NCBI GenBank assembly: GCA_022539475.1
Contig: VCMS01000004.1
Coordinates: forward strand, 1 to 64,000
DNA from: Gracilaria domingensis
Taxonomy: Eukaryota > Rhodophyta > Florideophyceae > Gracilariales > Gracilariaceae
Reading direction: 5' to 3'
DNA length: 64,000 nt
Positions 21,027 to 31,455 of the stretch are shown here, one piece after another. The notes under the pieces were generated by a model. That model was not told the origin of the DNA. It was given only the letters and a program-made list of their open reading frames with translations, and made no database searches. The first letter of the stretch is position 1; every line of letters starts with the position of its first letter. A program made the position numbers and the translations under genes.

Positions 21027-21716
21027 TTACCTGTAGAACATGTTTCCGATGTCGCCACCTCCGATGACTGCGAACTTTCCAAACGCTATCAGAAGCACCG
21101 ACCAGACTGCACAAAGCTTTATGAGATCTGCCCTAGCTTGGTCTCGTTGGCTTTGCAGCTTAGATATTTCCTCTCTTAGCGTCAATACCTCTTGTTCTGC
21201 TCTAGCAGCCCGAGTCTGTGAGGTTCCAAGCGCTGCAAACATTCTCTTTGCCGTCTTTGCCATTTCAGTATGACCTCTGTCCTCCCAGTTTCGAACAAGT
21301 TCCTTTGCGGAATGTAACTCCGAAGTCAATACCTTAACCTCAAGCTGAGCTTGGCGCGCGTCCTTTTCAGTATTCTCTAACAAAAGATGTAACTCTTCTA
21401 TTTCAAGCGTTACTAACCTTGTCATTTTCTCCATTAACTCTGGAGTAGAACGTCCCGTTTCGTCACGAAGCATTTCTTTCTCAATTTCTCGGACCATTGC
21501 ATGTCTCTGGGCCGAATGTGTGAACCGACGTAGTTGATGTATTGCCCCTACAGCAAGAAATAGAGGAAGTCCCCCTATCACCCCAGCTCGATGTTCAATA
21601 CTGGTTTCAGATAATCTCGCAGGGCGTAAAGGAGATTTGTGTTCACCATCATCTGCTCTCATCTGAAGACTTCTAATAGGGAAAATTCCACCATTTGAAA
21701 CGGAAAATGCGTACAT
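21027..21716 (-). CDS. Unknown coiled-coil protein with two hydrophobic segments
   Basis: 229 aa from the first ATG (21716). It has a short Ser/Arg leader, a hydrophobic segment (AGVIGGLPLFLAVGAIHQL), about 130 residues of heptad-like charged helix (LEIEELHLLLENTEKDARQAQLEVKVLTSELHSAKELV and onward), and a C-terminal hydrophobic segment (LIKLCAVWSVLLIAFGKFAVIGGGDIG). This architecture suggests an organelle membrane protein exposing a coiled coil. I do not recognise a family. No intron. Confidence 0.65.
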   Translation of the reverse strand: MYAFSVSNGGIFPIRSLQMRADDGEHKSPLRPARLSETSIEHRAGVIGGLPLFLAVGAIHQLRRFTHSAQRHAMVREIEKEMLRDETGRSTPELMEKMTRLVTLEIEELHLLLENTEKDARQAQLEVKVLTSELHSAKELVRNWEDRGHTEMAKTAKRMFAALGTSQTRAARAEQEVLTLREEISKLQSQRDQARADLIKLCAVWSVLLIAFGKFAVIGGGDIGNMFYR

Positions 21717-22210
21717 GGCCTTCGGAACGCTTGCGCAAATCAAAACTGCAAGGGAAAGCCCTGCTCCTTATCCGCAGTTGGGTCCGCAGGATATATATAC
21801 CGAAGGTATACTTGTTTGTTTGATTTGTTTGATACTCGTTGCTCAAGACTCCTCTCGAAATCACCTTCGATAATGCGAGGCCTCCTTCGCGATGTTTATC
21901 TCTTAGAAAAAGTGCGGAAGACAACAGCGCGTAGCTAGTGTCCTAGAGAGCTCAAAAGCGCCTAAGATATACTTTTTAACATCCGTTGATGAGATACAAA
22001 CGAAGAGGTAGTTGAGATTTTCAGCAACAACGGCAGCGATAAGATACCTGCCGAGTTACATCCACAATCGAGTGCGAATGTGATGGTTCTCGTATCTATC
22101 AATGATTCCGTTGCTGACTCCATTTTCAGGCGTACGCGTGGAAAGCGCACATGCTTCATAATTCTGCTTTTTTACTGGTTCTCTGGATTTCGTTGTCATG
22201 AGATGTCCAT

Positions 22211-22444
22211 CTATTTCGCGCTGCCTGGGTTCCAACGGCAAGTCTTCACCAACGTTCTCAAAGAGTTGCGAACCTTACGAGCCACGCATTGTTTAATATC
22301 TTCCCACTCGGCTCGAGAACTGCCTTGGGAATCTAGCACCAATTTCGACAAGATTTTCTTCTGCCAGTCCACCGCTTCATGAAAGCGTAACAATAGCAAC
22401 TCCGTAATCTCCGGATTAAGTTTTTCTTTGTGCGTCAGTAACAC
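22211..22444 (-). CDS. Possible exon of an unknown protein
   Basis: An open stretch of 77 codons, without an ATG, preceded by an AATTCCAG acceptor-like site just upstream of 22444. The composition is protein-like (ITELLLLRFHEAVDWQKKILSKL, RKVRNSLRTLVKTCRW). The first exon was not found. It is 35 bp from a divergent small ORF, so at most one of the two may be real. Confidence 0.3.
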   Translation of the reverse strand: MLLTHKEKLNPEITELLLLRFHEAVDWQKKILSKLVLDSQGSSRAEWEDIKQCVARKVRNSLRTLVKTCRWNPGSAK

Positions 22445-22479
22445 ACCTGGAATTGTTATTCTCTATATATTGACAATCG

Positions 22480-22668
22480 ATGGACCCAAAGTGGAAAGCC
22501 CAGAGCACAAAACCATTGAGTGATGAAGAGGCCTTGGGTCTTTTGCAGGAGTTCCTGAGTGATCCGAAGGCTGGTAAGACCGTTCAGCGGGATATTCGGA
22601 AGGACATTCACATTCTTTCGAAGTCAATTCAATCTGCTTGTGAATCCAAAAAGAAGAATGAGAGGTAA
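22480..22668 (+). CDS. Small hypothetical protein, 62 aa
   Basis: Starts with ATG 22480, about 15 bp after a TATATATT stretch (22463-22470). The product (MDPKWKAQSTKPLSDEEALGLLQEFLSDPKAGKTVQRD...) is a charged helical peptide ending in a Lys-rich tail. No family recognised. The TATA-like stretch is close to the ATG, so the 5' UTR would be very short unless transcription starts upstream. Confidence 0.35.
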   Translation: MDPKWKAQSTKPLSDEEALGLLQEFLSDPKAGKTVQRDIRKDIHILSKSIQSACESKKKNER

Positions 22669-23867
22669 AAACTGGATAAGCACATTCCTACTACTGCGTA
22701 TTCTGGGATGAAGATAGTCGTATCTACTCCAATGATTTGTTATTATCGCGTTAATTCGCAATGCACTATGTACGAGTGAATCTGAACTGCACATCTCTCT
22801 CATTCTCCTTTGCTGATACACTATTTCATTTCCTACGTAAGGTAATGCGTGTCTGTTAAAAGAAACGTTTCTCTACAACATGGCCCGGCTTCCTTTCAAG
22901 CCAAAGTCTACTTACTTCAGCAACAAGTAATTTTTGCCACTGCCTACGAGGTGCTCGGAAGGCGCACTTGAAGAACGCCGGCTAAAAGGACCGATGCAAG
23001 AGGGTACGCAAAGAAAAGTATTGAAAGATGTTTGGTTTATAACAACTCTAATCAAATGTGTGCACTATCCTCGTACTATCTAAGCCGATCGAGCTTACGC
23101 CGCGAGTCGATTACCTGCCAAGCCCAGGATCAGCTGCACCTACTTCCTGGGCAAAGGGTATCAGCGCGTGAACGCGGGCCGGGCAAGGGACAAAGAGTTG
23201 AGGTCAATAGCGCGACCGGAACCGCGGCTTTTATACTGCTTGAATCACGAGAAGCGCCGTGGACTCTCCTTGGTAATTACATTGGAGCCGAGGTTACGTC
23301 AGCATTCAAATGGCGTGGACAATTCTACTGCCGAAAGCAGAGATTCTGTCTGCATTGTTTGCTGAGGTCTATCTCTGTCTCTATTTATGGGCATTCTAGC
23401 CTAATTCCGGCATAATGTGGGGCGCGTTTCTTGAAAGAAACGCTCTCTCCATAGAAAGGCTAATACCTTCTCAGGCCACTTTCTGATAATCTCATGATGA
23501 TTTTGATTTCCCTCGGAGGAGAGGACACCGCTGAGTCAACGTGAACAATCAGTACTCTCCACTACCATGAGACTTCGTCGGAAACGGAATGCACCACAAC
23601 CTCGGAACGTGCGGGGGAGCTTTGCAGCTTGTACTATTGTAATGGAAAAGGTAGGACGAAAATGATACGTTCTAATGTACACATCAGAGAAGACCATACG
23701 TTGTAAACTAAGACAAGGTCACACTCATTGAAGATAGTCACCTGGTTTCACAGACACGATGCTTTCCAAAGGGCAATATCATCATTAAATGTACGAAGTT
23801 CAATTGGGCACAGCGAATCTATTTAACTTTGCATTGATAATCCTGAATACACACTCTAAGAGCAACA
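22669..23867. other. 1.2-kb spacer without a recognised gene
   Basis: Two weak hints only. Around 22895-22971 one frame reads QAKVYLLQQQVIFATAYEVLGRRT before a stop, and 23032-23415 is open for 127 codons with no known motif. These could be exons of a spliced gene or decayed sequence. The right end is the 3' UTR of FANCD2. Confidence 0.4.
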
Positions 23868-26800
23868 TTAGTTTCCTTCTGCTTCTTCCTCTTCATCGTC
23901 GAAAATCAAGAACTGGGACGGTAGCTCTTCCTCTTCATCTAATTCATCTTCTTCGTCATCGTCAGCGTCGGCTTCATCATCAATAACAGCATACTTCTTC
24001 GCTCTCTTTCTCTTTGGTTTTGGCTTTGGCTTTGTTGCCACAGATCTTCTATCATCTTCATTGTTCTTCCCATCACCACTTCTCTTCGATGATGTCGACT
24101 TGCGGTTTGGAGCTCTTGCATTTTCTAGCATGTTTGATGTTTGTATGCAATTCTCTTGTACTTCTTCCTCAGTCACTATCTCGTCATCGCTTCCTAGGTC
24201 CAACTCGTTTGCCGCTTCCTTCCGCTTGTCCTCCAAACCTGAAACTTTACGCCTCTTCAGTGCGTTCCCAGGTCCAGATCGAGACTGAGGAGGGGTCTTC
24301 GCTTTCCGCTTTGAAGGTATAGGATCGTTTCCCGGACCTTCACCAGGAGTGAGACAGTCGCCTTTCGAAATGCCTTCATCATCATCTTCGTCAGTAACGG
24401 CCACGCTACTGTATTCGCTTTCTTCTGATTCGCTTTTGTATTGAAGATGTTGAGAGCTGAGAACTTCACCGTTGATATCCCTATGCTTCAAGTTTCCGAG
24501 CTCAAACGCACCTTTGCCGTTGTTAGTTTCTAAAAGTTCTTTTACGCGATAGAGAACCAGTTCCAGTGATTTTCTAAGAGAAGGGACCAAAGTTGTCAAC
24601 GATGTATCACGAATAAACTTGCTGTGAGCGCACAAAGTCTGCAAAAGGCGAGTTGGCTTTTGGTGCATTTTGCATATCTGAATGACCGTACTGCGATGTT
24701 TCCGAAAGTGGTCTTTAAGAAAAGGAAGAAATATCTTGAGGAACAGATCCACCAATGTCCGCCCTGCGCGCATGACAGGCCCTAGTAGGTTTTGGTGCTT
24801 CCTTGCCAACGAGTACAACGGTAATTCTGCTTTGATAAATCGAATCATCACTTTGAATGCATCTTCCTCCTCATCATAACCATTTGGCTGAAATTTCTTA
24901 AACAGGAGTATGTACTGGTCAAGAACTGATACAGTGAAAGCAAAGCATGTTTGGTCCGTGAGGGAGCATATCCTACTGGGGTGAACACGAGGTCCATGTT
25001 GACTTCCTTCTTGTTTCATCTTGGTCTCCGAGTAATGTTCTGAAAACTTCAAGACTTCCTCATGAAGAGCTTCTAAGACTTTCAGCGACTCTCCTGAGTG
25101 TTGGACATGGATGTTGACAATACCTGGAATCAGTTTCTGGGTCTTTTTGCTTCGCAACGTCGCCACACTCCATTGATTTTCAACCAAAGCTAGAGCAATC
25201 CGACTGTAAATGTCTCCTAGTTGTTGCTTCACTCTGGCGGAGCAATGTGAAAAGACTGAATCCATCGCCGCTAAGAAATCACAGCATCCCTCGAAACCAA
25301 GAATGGACGCTCGACGGAGTTCATGGTCTTCAGGTGCATCATCACCACCGAAATGGAGTATGGTGCTGAGGCTGTCCTTTAGCTGTTGAAACGCCACCTT
25401 AGCAGCTGTACGAACATCGGCATCAGTAAGCGGATCAGAGGGCTCTATGCAAGACTCACCATCAAGTCGGATTGAGGCGAGAATCTCAAAAAGAAGTTGC
25501 TGCGAGGCAGAGTCGCACATGATTTTGGAGCTGAGACAAATCGCTATGCATTTCAAACAAAGGACCACGCACTTTCTATCTACATCCAGGGAAGAAGTTT
25601 CAAATTCTTCCATGGACTCATTGTCCCGGTCTTCAGGAAAAATGCGAGAGAGACTTCGTTTCAGTTGCTTGCCCATAGAAGTAAGGGCTACTTTGAGCCC
25701 ATTCAAGTCATGAAATGGGCTTCCTGTCGCTACCTCAGGAAGGCTTACTGGCTCTTGAGCCCTCGGATTATTGCTATGAGTGTTGCGGAAGAGTAAAATC
25801 CTGAAAGGGCTTTCATAGTGGGGCTCACATCCAATTAGCCTTTCTAGATAATGGAAGAGGTCAGAAAGCAAAAACTGAAGAGCTGTGGATGAGAGAGCGA
25901 CAGTCTCAAAGACTGGGTCTCCTTCTCTAAGAAACTCCGTATTAGTTTCCGTGAACCGATATGATATTGGCGCAGTGATTCTAATCAGGGAAAATGCAGA
26001 CGGATGTAGCTGTCGACTATAAGATTTCCATTCAGCTGTGGATCTTAGCTTCTGATTTGAACCACCATTCTGTTCTCGTGCTTTCCGTTTTCGACCGGAC
26101 GTTCTACCGGAACTGGTTTCAATACAAATAGAACTGACCTTTGTCCCACTGTATGAATCAAATAAGATCTCAGACCAGTTAGGAACATGAGTAATTAAGC
26201 GATTGATTTGGGATGTAATGTCCAAGAGATTGTCAACTCTCTTAACACATTTGGCTTTCAATTCCGCGCTTTCTTGTTCCGCAAATGCGTTTACAAGTTC
26301 AATCACCCATCCATGAGCGACAAAAAGACTAAGCAACACGTCATTTTTCGCTTCTGTGTGCAAATCTTCGAAGTTCTGGTCCATTGGAAGAAGTGGCAGG
26401 TGAAGTGGGGAGCCGATGACTGCATCGACTTCAGTCAGGGATCCGTCAAAGCAAAGCGATGTCAAGACACAGAGCAGTCTTAGATTTGGAACCAGGCAGC
26501 GAACAGAATCCTGGCGTGCCGAGAGATTCGACTCATTGCGAATCAGAAATGATATGGAGAAACATACATCAGAATCTTCACCTTCAAGATTTCCATACAG
26601 CTTTGCAGGGAGTAACACTTCATCCTTGACCAAGGGTCCCATCTCTGACATATCTCTTAGGTATCTCTTCTCAAACTGAACAGATAATGTCTTCCGAATC
26701 ATTTCAGCAGTGTCCTTTCCTGCAGTTGGTGTTTGCCCAAAGACTTTGGCCAGTTCGTCGAAAGCGAGAGCTTGACAGAACGGGTTTGTTCTACCCACAT

Positions 26801-28481
26801 CGAGAAGCATTGTGAGGATATTGTTTTTCACAAAAGTCCCAAGAGTCTTGACCATAGTACAGGCTCCAATTACCCCAATCTTTCTATAGTATAGGTCAGC
26901 ATGCGTGAGTTCTTTTCGTAATAGGATTTCAAGAGTTGCCAGCTCCGACCCTCCCATTGAATCCTCAATTCCATCGTGGGATTCGAGATTATCCCCTTCT
27001 CCATTTCTTTCACACTCTTCTGAAGAAGTGCCTTTAGAAGCCGAGCGACACATGAAACCCAGCACTGTCCATATTTGTCGAAGTTGTGAGGGATTGAAGA
27101 ATTCTAGATAATCTAGCAGACCTTGTATCAAAGCAGAGTACGGAAGAAGGGTTCTATCGCTCTCTCCCTCCCTGCCTATGATGCAAAGAGCTTCCAGTGC
27201 AGCATCTGCTTCATGGTGTCGACGTGTACCTGTGTGATCCAGCAGAACCAGAAGCACATTACGACGAACATGTGGGTCGGAGAAAAGGCGGAACAAGGTT
27301 GAGAAGAAGAACACACCCGTCCTCCTGGCCCCGGCTTCATTCGATCGAAGAGCAGCAGAGGCAAGATTTAATAGACGATCTGAGATGTCATGGAATGAAG
27401 TTGAGAATGGAGCAAGGGCAGCTTCAATTAAGGCAGAGGAAAAGATATTCTGTGCGGCTTTCTTCTTAAATAAGATCTCTGCCGGCTTTCGATGCAGCGG
27501 GGAATCGGTGAGTGCAAGAAGAATCCATAGATCTGCTGGTTTATGATCCGAAGGATTGTCCAGCTTGCGCAGCGTTTTTATGACATGATCAGCGACAAGT
27601 CTTGACATCCGCAGCCCAGATTTAACAGCATCTAGGCAGAGTTTCCCAACTTCGGGCCCGAGACTCGGGAGAGCCAGAGTGCTCCGCATCGAATTGACAG
27701 TTTCAGTCAAGAGGCTCTGCGGACAGGAGCGCAGGATGTATTTAAGAGTTACGGGAAGGGTGTCGCGGTTGGTTGCTCCCAGCGTTGAAATTATGGACGT
27801 ATTCACATCCGCAATCCGCTCTTCATCCACTCCCAAAGCTCCAAGCGCGTCAACTATAGAACCCATCATGGATGGGCTTTCTTCCAAGAGTCGCATGAGT
27901 TCTGTTACCGCTGTATTTCGAGAAGAGTCGTCGAGAATCTCTGGAAGTGCCTCCACGAGTTCCTTTTGCATGGAAGTGGAAATAACAGGGACAATGGCCA
28001 GAAGGTTCTCGCAAAGTGCACGGCCATCGACAATGAAGTCCAGCCATCGCAGTTGGTTCAGAAGCGTGTGGGCAATATCCTTGTCAGCGCACGAGTCTTC
28101 TCCGAGCTCCGATATCTTATTGATGACGCACGCAATCATCGGGGTTTGAAAGAGGTCAATAGAGAGTATCACCTTCACCAGAGACGGCGACAATGCAGAT
28201 ACATGAGCTGAAGATGCGGCTATTGGGGTACACGCGCGTCTCATCCGTTCAGGGTCATTCCAACAGGTTTCAATAGCGTTAATCAGCTTCTCGACTGTGC
28301 CATCGTTGAAGCGGATGTCCAACCCATCTCGTAATGCAATGTTGAGGGCGCGAGTTCCACGGAGAAGCTTGTAGTGATCTGTTTCGACGCGAAGTCCACC
28401 GCGCCAAAGTCTCTCAGTCAGATCTCCCTCTCCGAACTCCGATATGATGGAGGGGTCGAGGGCGATTTGAGATTGCGTCAT
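23868..28481 (-). CDS. FANCD2: Fanconi anaemia group D2 protein
   Basis: FANCD2 pairs with FANCI, is monoubiquitinated and clamps DNA at interstrand crosslinks. This single 1537-aa frame (ATG 28481) has the D2 signature run: NQLRWLDFIVDGRALCENLLAIVP, LPEILDDSSRN, LMRLLEESPSMMGSIVDALGAL and LPVTLKYILRSCP in the N-terminal half; LLDYLEFFNPSQLRQIWTVLGFM; then YYRKIGVIGACTM, the region around the ubiquitinated lysine (here Arg533-Lys534); and FVAHGWVIELVNAF. The last 150 residues are strongly acidic and Lys-rich (nuclear signals such as KPKPKPKRKRAKK). Length is close to animal FANCD2 (about 1450). No intron in 4.6 kb. Confidence 0.92.
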   Translation of the reverse strand: MTQSQIALDPSIISEFGEGDLTERLWRGGLRVETDHYKLLRGTRALNIALRDGLDIRFNDGTVEKLINAIETCWNDPERMRRACTPIAASSAHVSALSPSLVKVILSIDLFQTPMIACVINKISELGEDSCADKDIAHTLLNQLRWLDFIVDGRALCENLLAIVPVISTSMQKELVEALPEILDDSSRNTAVTELMRLLEESPSMMGSIVDALGALGVDEERIADVNTSIISTLGATNRDTLPVTLKYILRSCPQSLLTETVNSMRSTLALPSLGPEVGKLCLDAVKSGLRMSRLVADHVIKTLRKLDNPSDHKPADLWILLALTDSPLHRKPAEILFKKKAAQNIFSSALIEAALAPFSTSFHDISDRLLNLASAALRSNEAGARRTGVFFFSTLFRLFSDPHVRRNVLLVLLDHTGTRRHHEADAALEALCIIGREGESDRTLLPYSALIQGLLDYLEFFNPSQLRQIWTVLGFMCRSASKGTSSEECERNGEGDNLESHDGIEDSMGGSELATLEILLRKELTHADLYYRKIGVIGACTMVKTLGTFVKNNILTMLLDVGRTNPFCQALAFDELAKVFGQTPTAGKDTAEMIRKTLSVQFEKRYLRDMSEMGPLVKDEVLLPAKLYGNLEGEDSDVCFSISFLIRNESNLSARQDSVRCLVPNLRLLCVLTSLCFDGSLTEVDAVIGSPLHLPLLPMDQNFEDLHTEAKNDVLLSLFVAHGWVIELVNAFAEQESAELKAKCVKRVDNLLDITSQINRLITHVPNWSEILFDSYSGTKVSSICIETSSGRTSGRKRKAREQNGGSNQKLRSTAEWKSYSRQLHPSAFSLIRITAPISYRFTETNTEFLREGDPVFETVALSSTALQFLLSDLFHYLERLIGCEPHYESPFRILLFRNTHSNNPRAQEPVSLPEVATGSPFHDLNGLKVALTSMGKQLKRSLSRIFPEDRDNESMEEFETSSLDVDRKCVVLCLKCIAICLSSKIMCDSASQQLLFEILASIRLDGESCIEPSDPLTDADVRTAAKVAFQQLKDSLSTILHFGGDDAPEDHELRRASILGFEGCCDFLAAMDSVFSHCSARVKQQLGDIYSRIALALVENQWSVATLRSKKTQKLIPGIVNIHVQHSGESLKVLEALHEEVLKFSEHYSETKMKQEGSQHGPRVHPSRICSLTDQTCFAFTVSVLDQYILLFKKFQPNGYDEEEDAFKVMIRFIKAELPLYSLARKHQNLLGPVMRAGRTLVDLFLKIFLPFLKDHFRKHRSTVIQICKMHQKPTRLLQTLCAHSKFIRDTSLTTLVPSLRKSLELVLYRVKELLETNNGKGAFELGNLKHRDINGEVLSSQHLQYKSESEESEYSSVAVTDEDDDEGISKGDCLTPGEGPGNDPIPSKRKAKTPPQSRSGPGNALKRRKVSGLEDKRKEAANELDLGSDDEIVTEEEVQENCIQTSNMLENARAPNRKSTSSKRSGDGKNNEDDRRSVATKPKPKPKRKRAKKYAVIDDEADADDDEEDELDEEEELPSQFLIFDDEEEEAEGN

Positions 28482-29256
28482 TTGCGCATTGAGAGTCGTG
28501 ACTCCTTATGCGCAGCGCAAGCTCGATGACAAATTTGGCTCTACGTTTCGGTTTTGGTTGTGATAAGCACCGTGTCCTGTCTCCAAACGAAGGTGGCAGC
28601 ACTCTGAGGGCCTGAGGAGAGATACAGTGTGAACTTGCCGGTACTTTCGATTTACCGCCATTTTTGGATGCACTGAGTTTCGCTTCGCAAATGGATCTCA
28701 ACCCCAACGTTACATATTTTCTTTCAAAAACAGACTCGATCAGATCCATGAAATGTCGGATCAGCTCACCCTTGTGGTCACCAACAGATCTCCCGCGTTG
28801 CATCATCGCCTGACCTAAGCCAGAGTTGCGAATTCTGGATACCGAATGCAGATATCTTTCACGTACCATTGTATCTACCTTCACGCACATAAGCCAGCGG
28901 CTTCGCCCGGATGGGCATGGATGGGCGTCATCATGGGTAAGATAGTCTCGGTGAGAAACTAGTGTGCGAGCGAGAAACTGGAATCCAGTTTTACGGAACC
29001 CAGCGTGCTTTAATTTGACATACTGTGTCACTCTGGGTGAACACGGTGGTTCGGTTGGTTGTTTGAATCAGAGCAAAAAGCTTGCTCGCCAAATACAAAT
29101 GTCCCAGCAATTCAGTCAACCAGCCGGCTTCCGCCACAGGTAAGCGTTTAAATGAGTAGTTCAAAAGATCAAGGAGTCCATGTCATCTCTTGCTGGCACT
29201 GACCCGTGCAAAGTTAAGAGTACCCAAACTTCGACTAGAATTCCAATTAAAAGCCG
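28482..29256. other. Upstream region of FANCD2
   Basis: 775 bp. A 205-codon open stretch on the minus strand (28414-29031) overlaps the FANCD2 start in another frame. It is basic and has no family match, so I treat it as 5' UTR/promoter. An in-frame N-terminal extension of FANCD2 by splicing is possible but not supported. Confidence 0.45.
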
Positions 29257-29643
29257 TCAAGAGTCATCTAGAGCTTCGAGCTGACCCTTCTTTATGGCCG
29301 AATAGAAAAGAAAGATAAAACCGGGAAGCGATATGGCCAAGATGCCGGCGGTAACAGGGAACCCATAAGTCGGACGACCTCCTGTAATCTCGAAGACACA
29401 CCCGACAGCCGCTATGGCGAGCACGCTGGATGACAACAAGAGTACTCCACTTGGAGCATCTATGGGCGGCTTTGGAGCATTCATTTCTGGAAATGAACAA
29501 AGTCGACGACGCTTTGGTACCAAGTTTGTTTTCAAACAATTAGTGAAACGCCTTTGAACAAAAACAGAGCATGAAGATATCTCTCGCACAGGGTTCCCAA
29601 AACATCCTGACGATAATACAAATGCTGAGTTCATTGCGAACAT
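29257..29643 (-). CDS. Small plastid membrane protein of unknown function
   Basis: 128 aa from the ATG at 29643. A 45-50 residue leader rich in Ser, Arg and Lys lacks acids and suits a transit peptide. The mature part has two membrane spans, GVLLLSSSVLAIAAVGCVFEI and GFPVTAGILAISLPGFIFLFYSAI, joined by a short TGGRPTY loop, then a soluble IKKGQLEALDDS tail. This compact two-span design is like small thylakoid or envelope proteins of cyanobacterial descent. I cannot name it. Confidence 0.65.
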   Translation of the reverse strand: MFAMNSAFVLSSGCFGNPVREISSCSVFVQRRFTNCLKTNLVPKRRRLCSFPEMNAPKPPIDAPSGVLLLSSSVLAIAAVGCVFEITGGRPTYGFPVTAGILAISLPGFIFLFYSAIKKGQLEALDDS

Positions 29644-30189
29644 ACTGCCTCTCCGACGGTCTGAACCAAAGAGAAAGTTGGGATATCGCTGCGTGCGACT
29701 AGCAAAGGCCTCTTTCTTGCTTGCCAAGCTATATTTTCTGCGCAGCTATTGTCGTAGCTTAGATCTTGGAGTTGCTGTACAAAGCGGGGGTTTTAGAGAG
29801 ATGCTCTCCGGAGAATTGCTCGTTGGTAGGTATTGTCGAGTTCTTGCTTGTTGCATACCTCTGCCGAGTCCCCTCCAAACTAGGCGCTGATCCCTCCAAG
29901 AGATGTGAAAATACGTGGTGGAGATCCGCGAGATTGCTTTTCGATATCATGTTTTGTTCTACGTATTAAAGGGGCGGAACCAACCTGCTTTGCGTGCTCT
30001 CAAAAGGGGGCTCAGTCAACCATGCACCTGCGTTGCACAGGTGCCGGCTGGCAAGATCGAGCTCATGATGTGGGTCTGAAACAAATGTCACCTCAAGCTG
30101 TCGTTTTCTTGACAATCCTTCCGCGCTTTTGCATTTTGAGAACATCTTCCCGCTTCCATTAGGCATCGCCACCAGTTTTTCAGCACAAA
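29644..30189. other. Divergent spacer between the small membrane protein and pheS
   Basis: 546 bp holding both promoters. No other gene recognised. Confidence 0.55.
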
Positions 30190-31410
30190 ATGGGCACCTG
30201 CGAACCTGCTTTCGTGGGAAGTTTAATTCCATGTGCACGCTCTTGCAGCTACAGACAAAAGCTATTATGCTCAACTTTCACCCAACAGCGGTTGCGACCC
30301 GGTGTCGTGACAAGCCGAAGAGCTCACTCTCAAGCCCATACATTAAGAGCGTCAGCTACTGATTCACTGGTAGAATCGGAGGCCAAGATCAAGGAACAGG
30401 TAGAAAAAGCGCTGCAAGCTATTGGCGAAGCGAAAGATAAGAAAGAAGTCGAACAGCTCAGGGTGGCATTTTTGGGCAAAAAGGGTTCTATAACAGGTAT
30501 GTTGAAGCTAATTGGTAAGCTTCCGGCGACTGACAGGCCCAAATATGGAGCTGCTGTGAACAAGGCAAAGGAAGCAGTTGCAGCGGCTATTACAGAAAGG
30601 AAGCAGTTTTTTGAAAGCAGCGACGAAGATGATGATGATGATTGGATTGATGTTACTATGCCGGGAATAAGGCCACGTAACACTGTGGGTAGGATACATC
30701 CTCTGAACAGTACGATGGACATCGCAATCGAGATTTTCCAGAATATCGGCTACCAAGTCATTGATGACCCTGATCTTAATAGAGAGATTGAAACTGATTA
30801 TTATTGTTTCGAAGCGCTGAACTGTCCTGCTGATCACCCTGCTCGTGACATGCAGGACACATTTTACCTGAACGAAGAAAAGACTTTACTGTTGCGAACT
30901 CAAACGTCATCAGTTCAGATACGATTCATGGAGAAGAACAAGCCACCGTTTCGTATAATTGCACCAGGCAGAGTTTTCCGAAGAGATACAGTTGATGCCA
31001 CCCACTCTCCAGTTTTCCATCAGATTGAAATTCTTGCAATCGAGAAAATGGGGGTCTTGACGTTAGGCGATTTGAAGGGAACGATAGAACATTTCTTAAA
31101 AAAGATGCTTGGAGATAACATTGAGACTCGTTTTCGTGGGTCGTACTTCCCATTTACTGAGCCCAGCATGGAGGTGGATGTATTCTTCCGTGGCAAGTGG
31201 ATGGAAGTGTTGGGGTGCGGTATGGTGGATCCTGCAGTTCTAGAAAATGTTGGTATAGATCCCGCTGAATGGTGTGGTTTTGCGGCTGGTTTTGGAGTTG
31301 AACGGTTCGCGATGGCGATGTACGGCATTGCGGACATTCGTGAATTTTACAAGAATGATGTACGATTTCTTCGACAAGGTCTGATTGATATAGACAAAGG
31401 CATCTTGTAA
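30190..31410 (+). CDS. pheS: Phenylalanyl-tRNA synthetase alpha subunit, bacterial type, plastid-targeted
   Basis: PheS is the catalytic subunit of the bacterial (alpha-beta)2 enzyme. The 406-aa frame starts with a basic, Ser/Cys/Thr-rich transit peptide to about residue 58. The N-terminal coiled coil follows (VEKALQAIGEAKDKKEVEQLRVAFLGKKGSITGMLK). The class II core comes next: HPLNSTMDIAIEIFQNIGY, TDYYCFEALNCPADHPARDMQDTFYL, LLRTQTSSVQIRFM (motif 2 region with RIIAPGRVFRRD), PFTEPSMEVDVFF and GFGVERFAMAMYGIADIREFY (motif 3). An acidic insertion (SSDEDDDDDW) sits between coil and core. The type is PheS, not the single-chain mitochondrial enzyme, so a PheT partner is needed. Red algal plastid genomes commonly encode it. 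Confidence 0.93.
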   Translation: MGTCEPAFVGSLIPCARSCSYRQKLLCSTFTQQRLRPGVVTSRRAHSQAHTLRASATDSLVESEAKIKEQVEKALQAIGEAKDKKEVEQLRVAFLGKKGSITGMLKLIGKLPATDRPKYGAAVNKAKEAVAAAITERKQFFESSDEDDDDDWIDVTMPGIRPRNTVGRIHPLNSTMDIAIEIFQNIGYQVIDDPDLNREIETDYYCFEALNCPADHPARDMQDTFYLNEEKTLLLRTQTSSVQIRFMEKNKPPFRIIAPGRVFRRDTVDATHSPVFHQIEILAIEKMGVLTLGDLKGTIEHFLKKMLGDNIETRFRGSYFPFTEPSMEVDVFFRGKWMEVLGCGMVDPAVLENVGIDPAEWCGFAAGFGVERFAMAMYGIADIREFYKNDVRFLRQGLIDIDKGIL

Positions 31411-31455
31411 ACAAGTATAAGCAGTTGTTGTGGTTTACATGCGAAACACGGTGGT

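Noticed and set aside
28414-29031. 205-codon minus-strand frame upstream of FANCD2 as a first exon
   Set aside because: Different frame, no D2 homology, and FANCD2 already starts normally at 28481.
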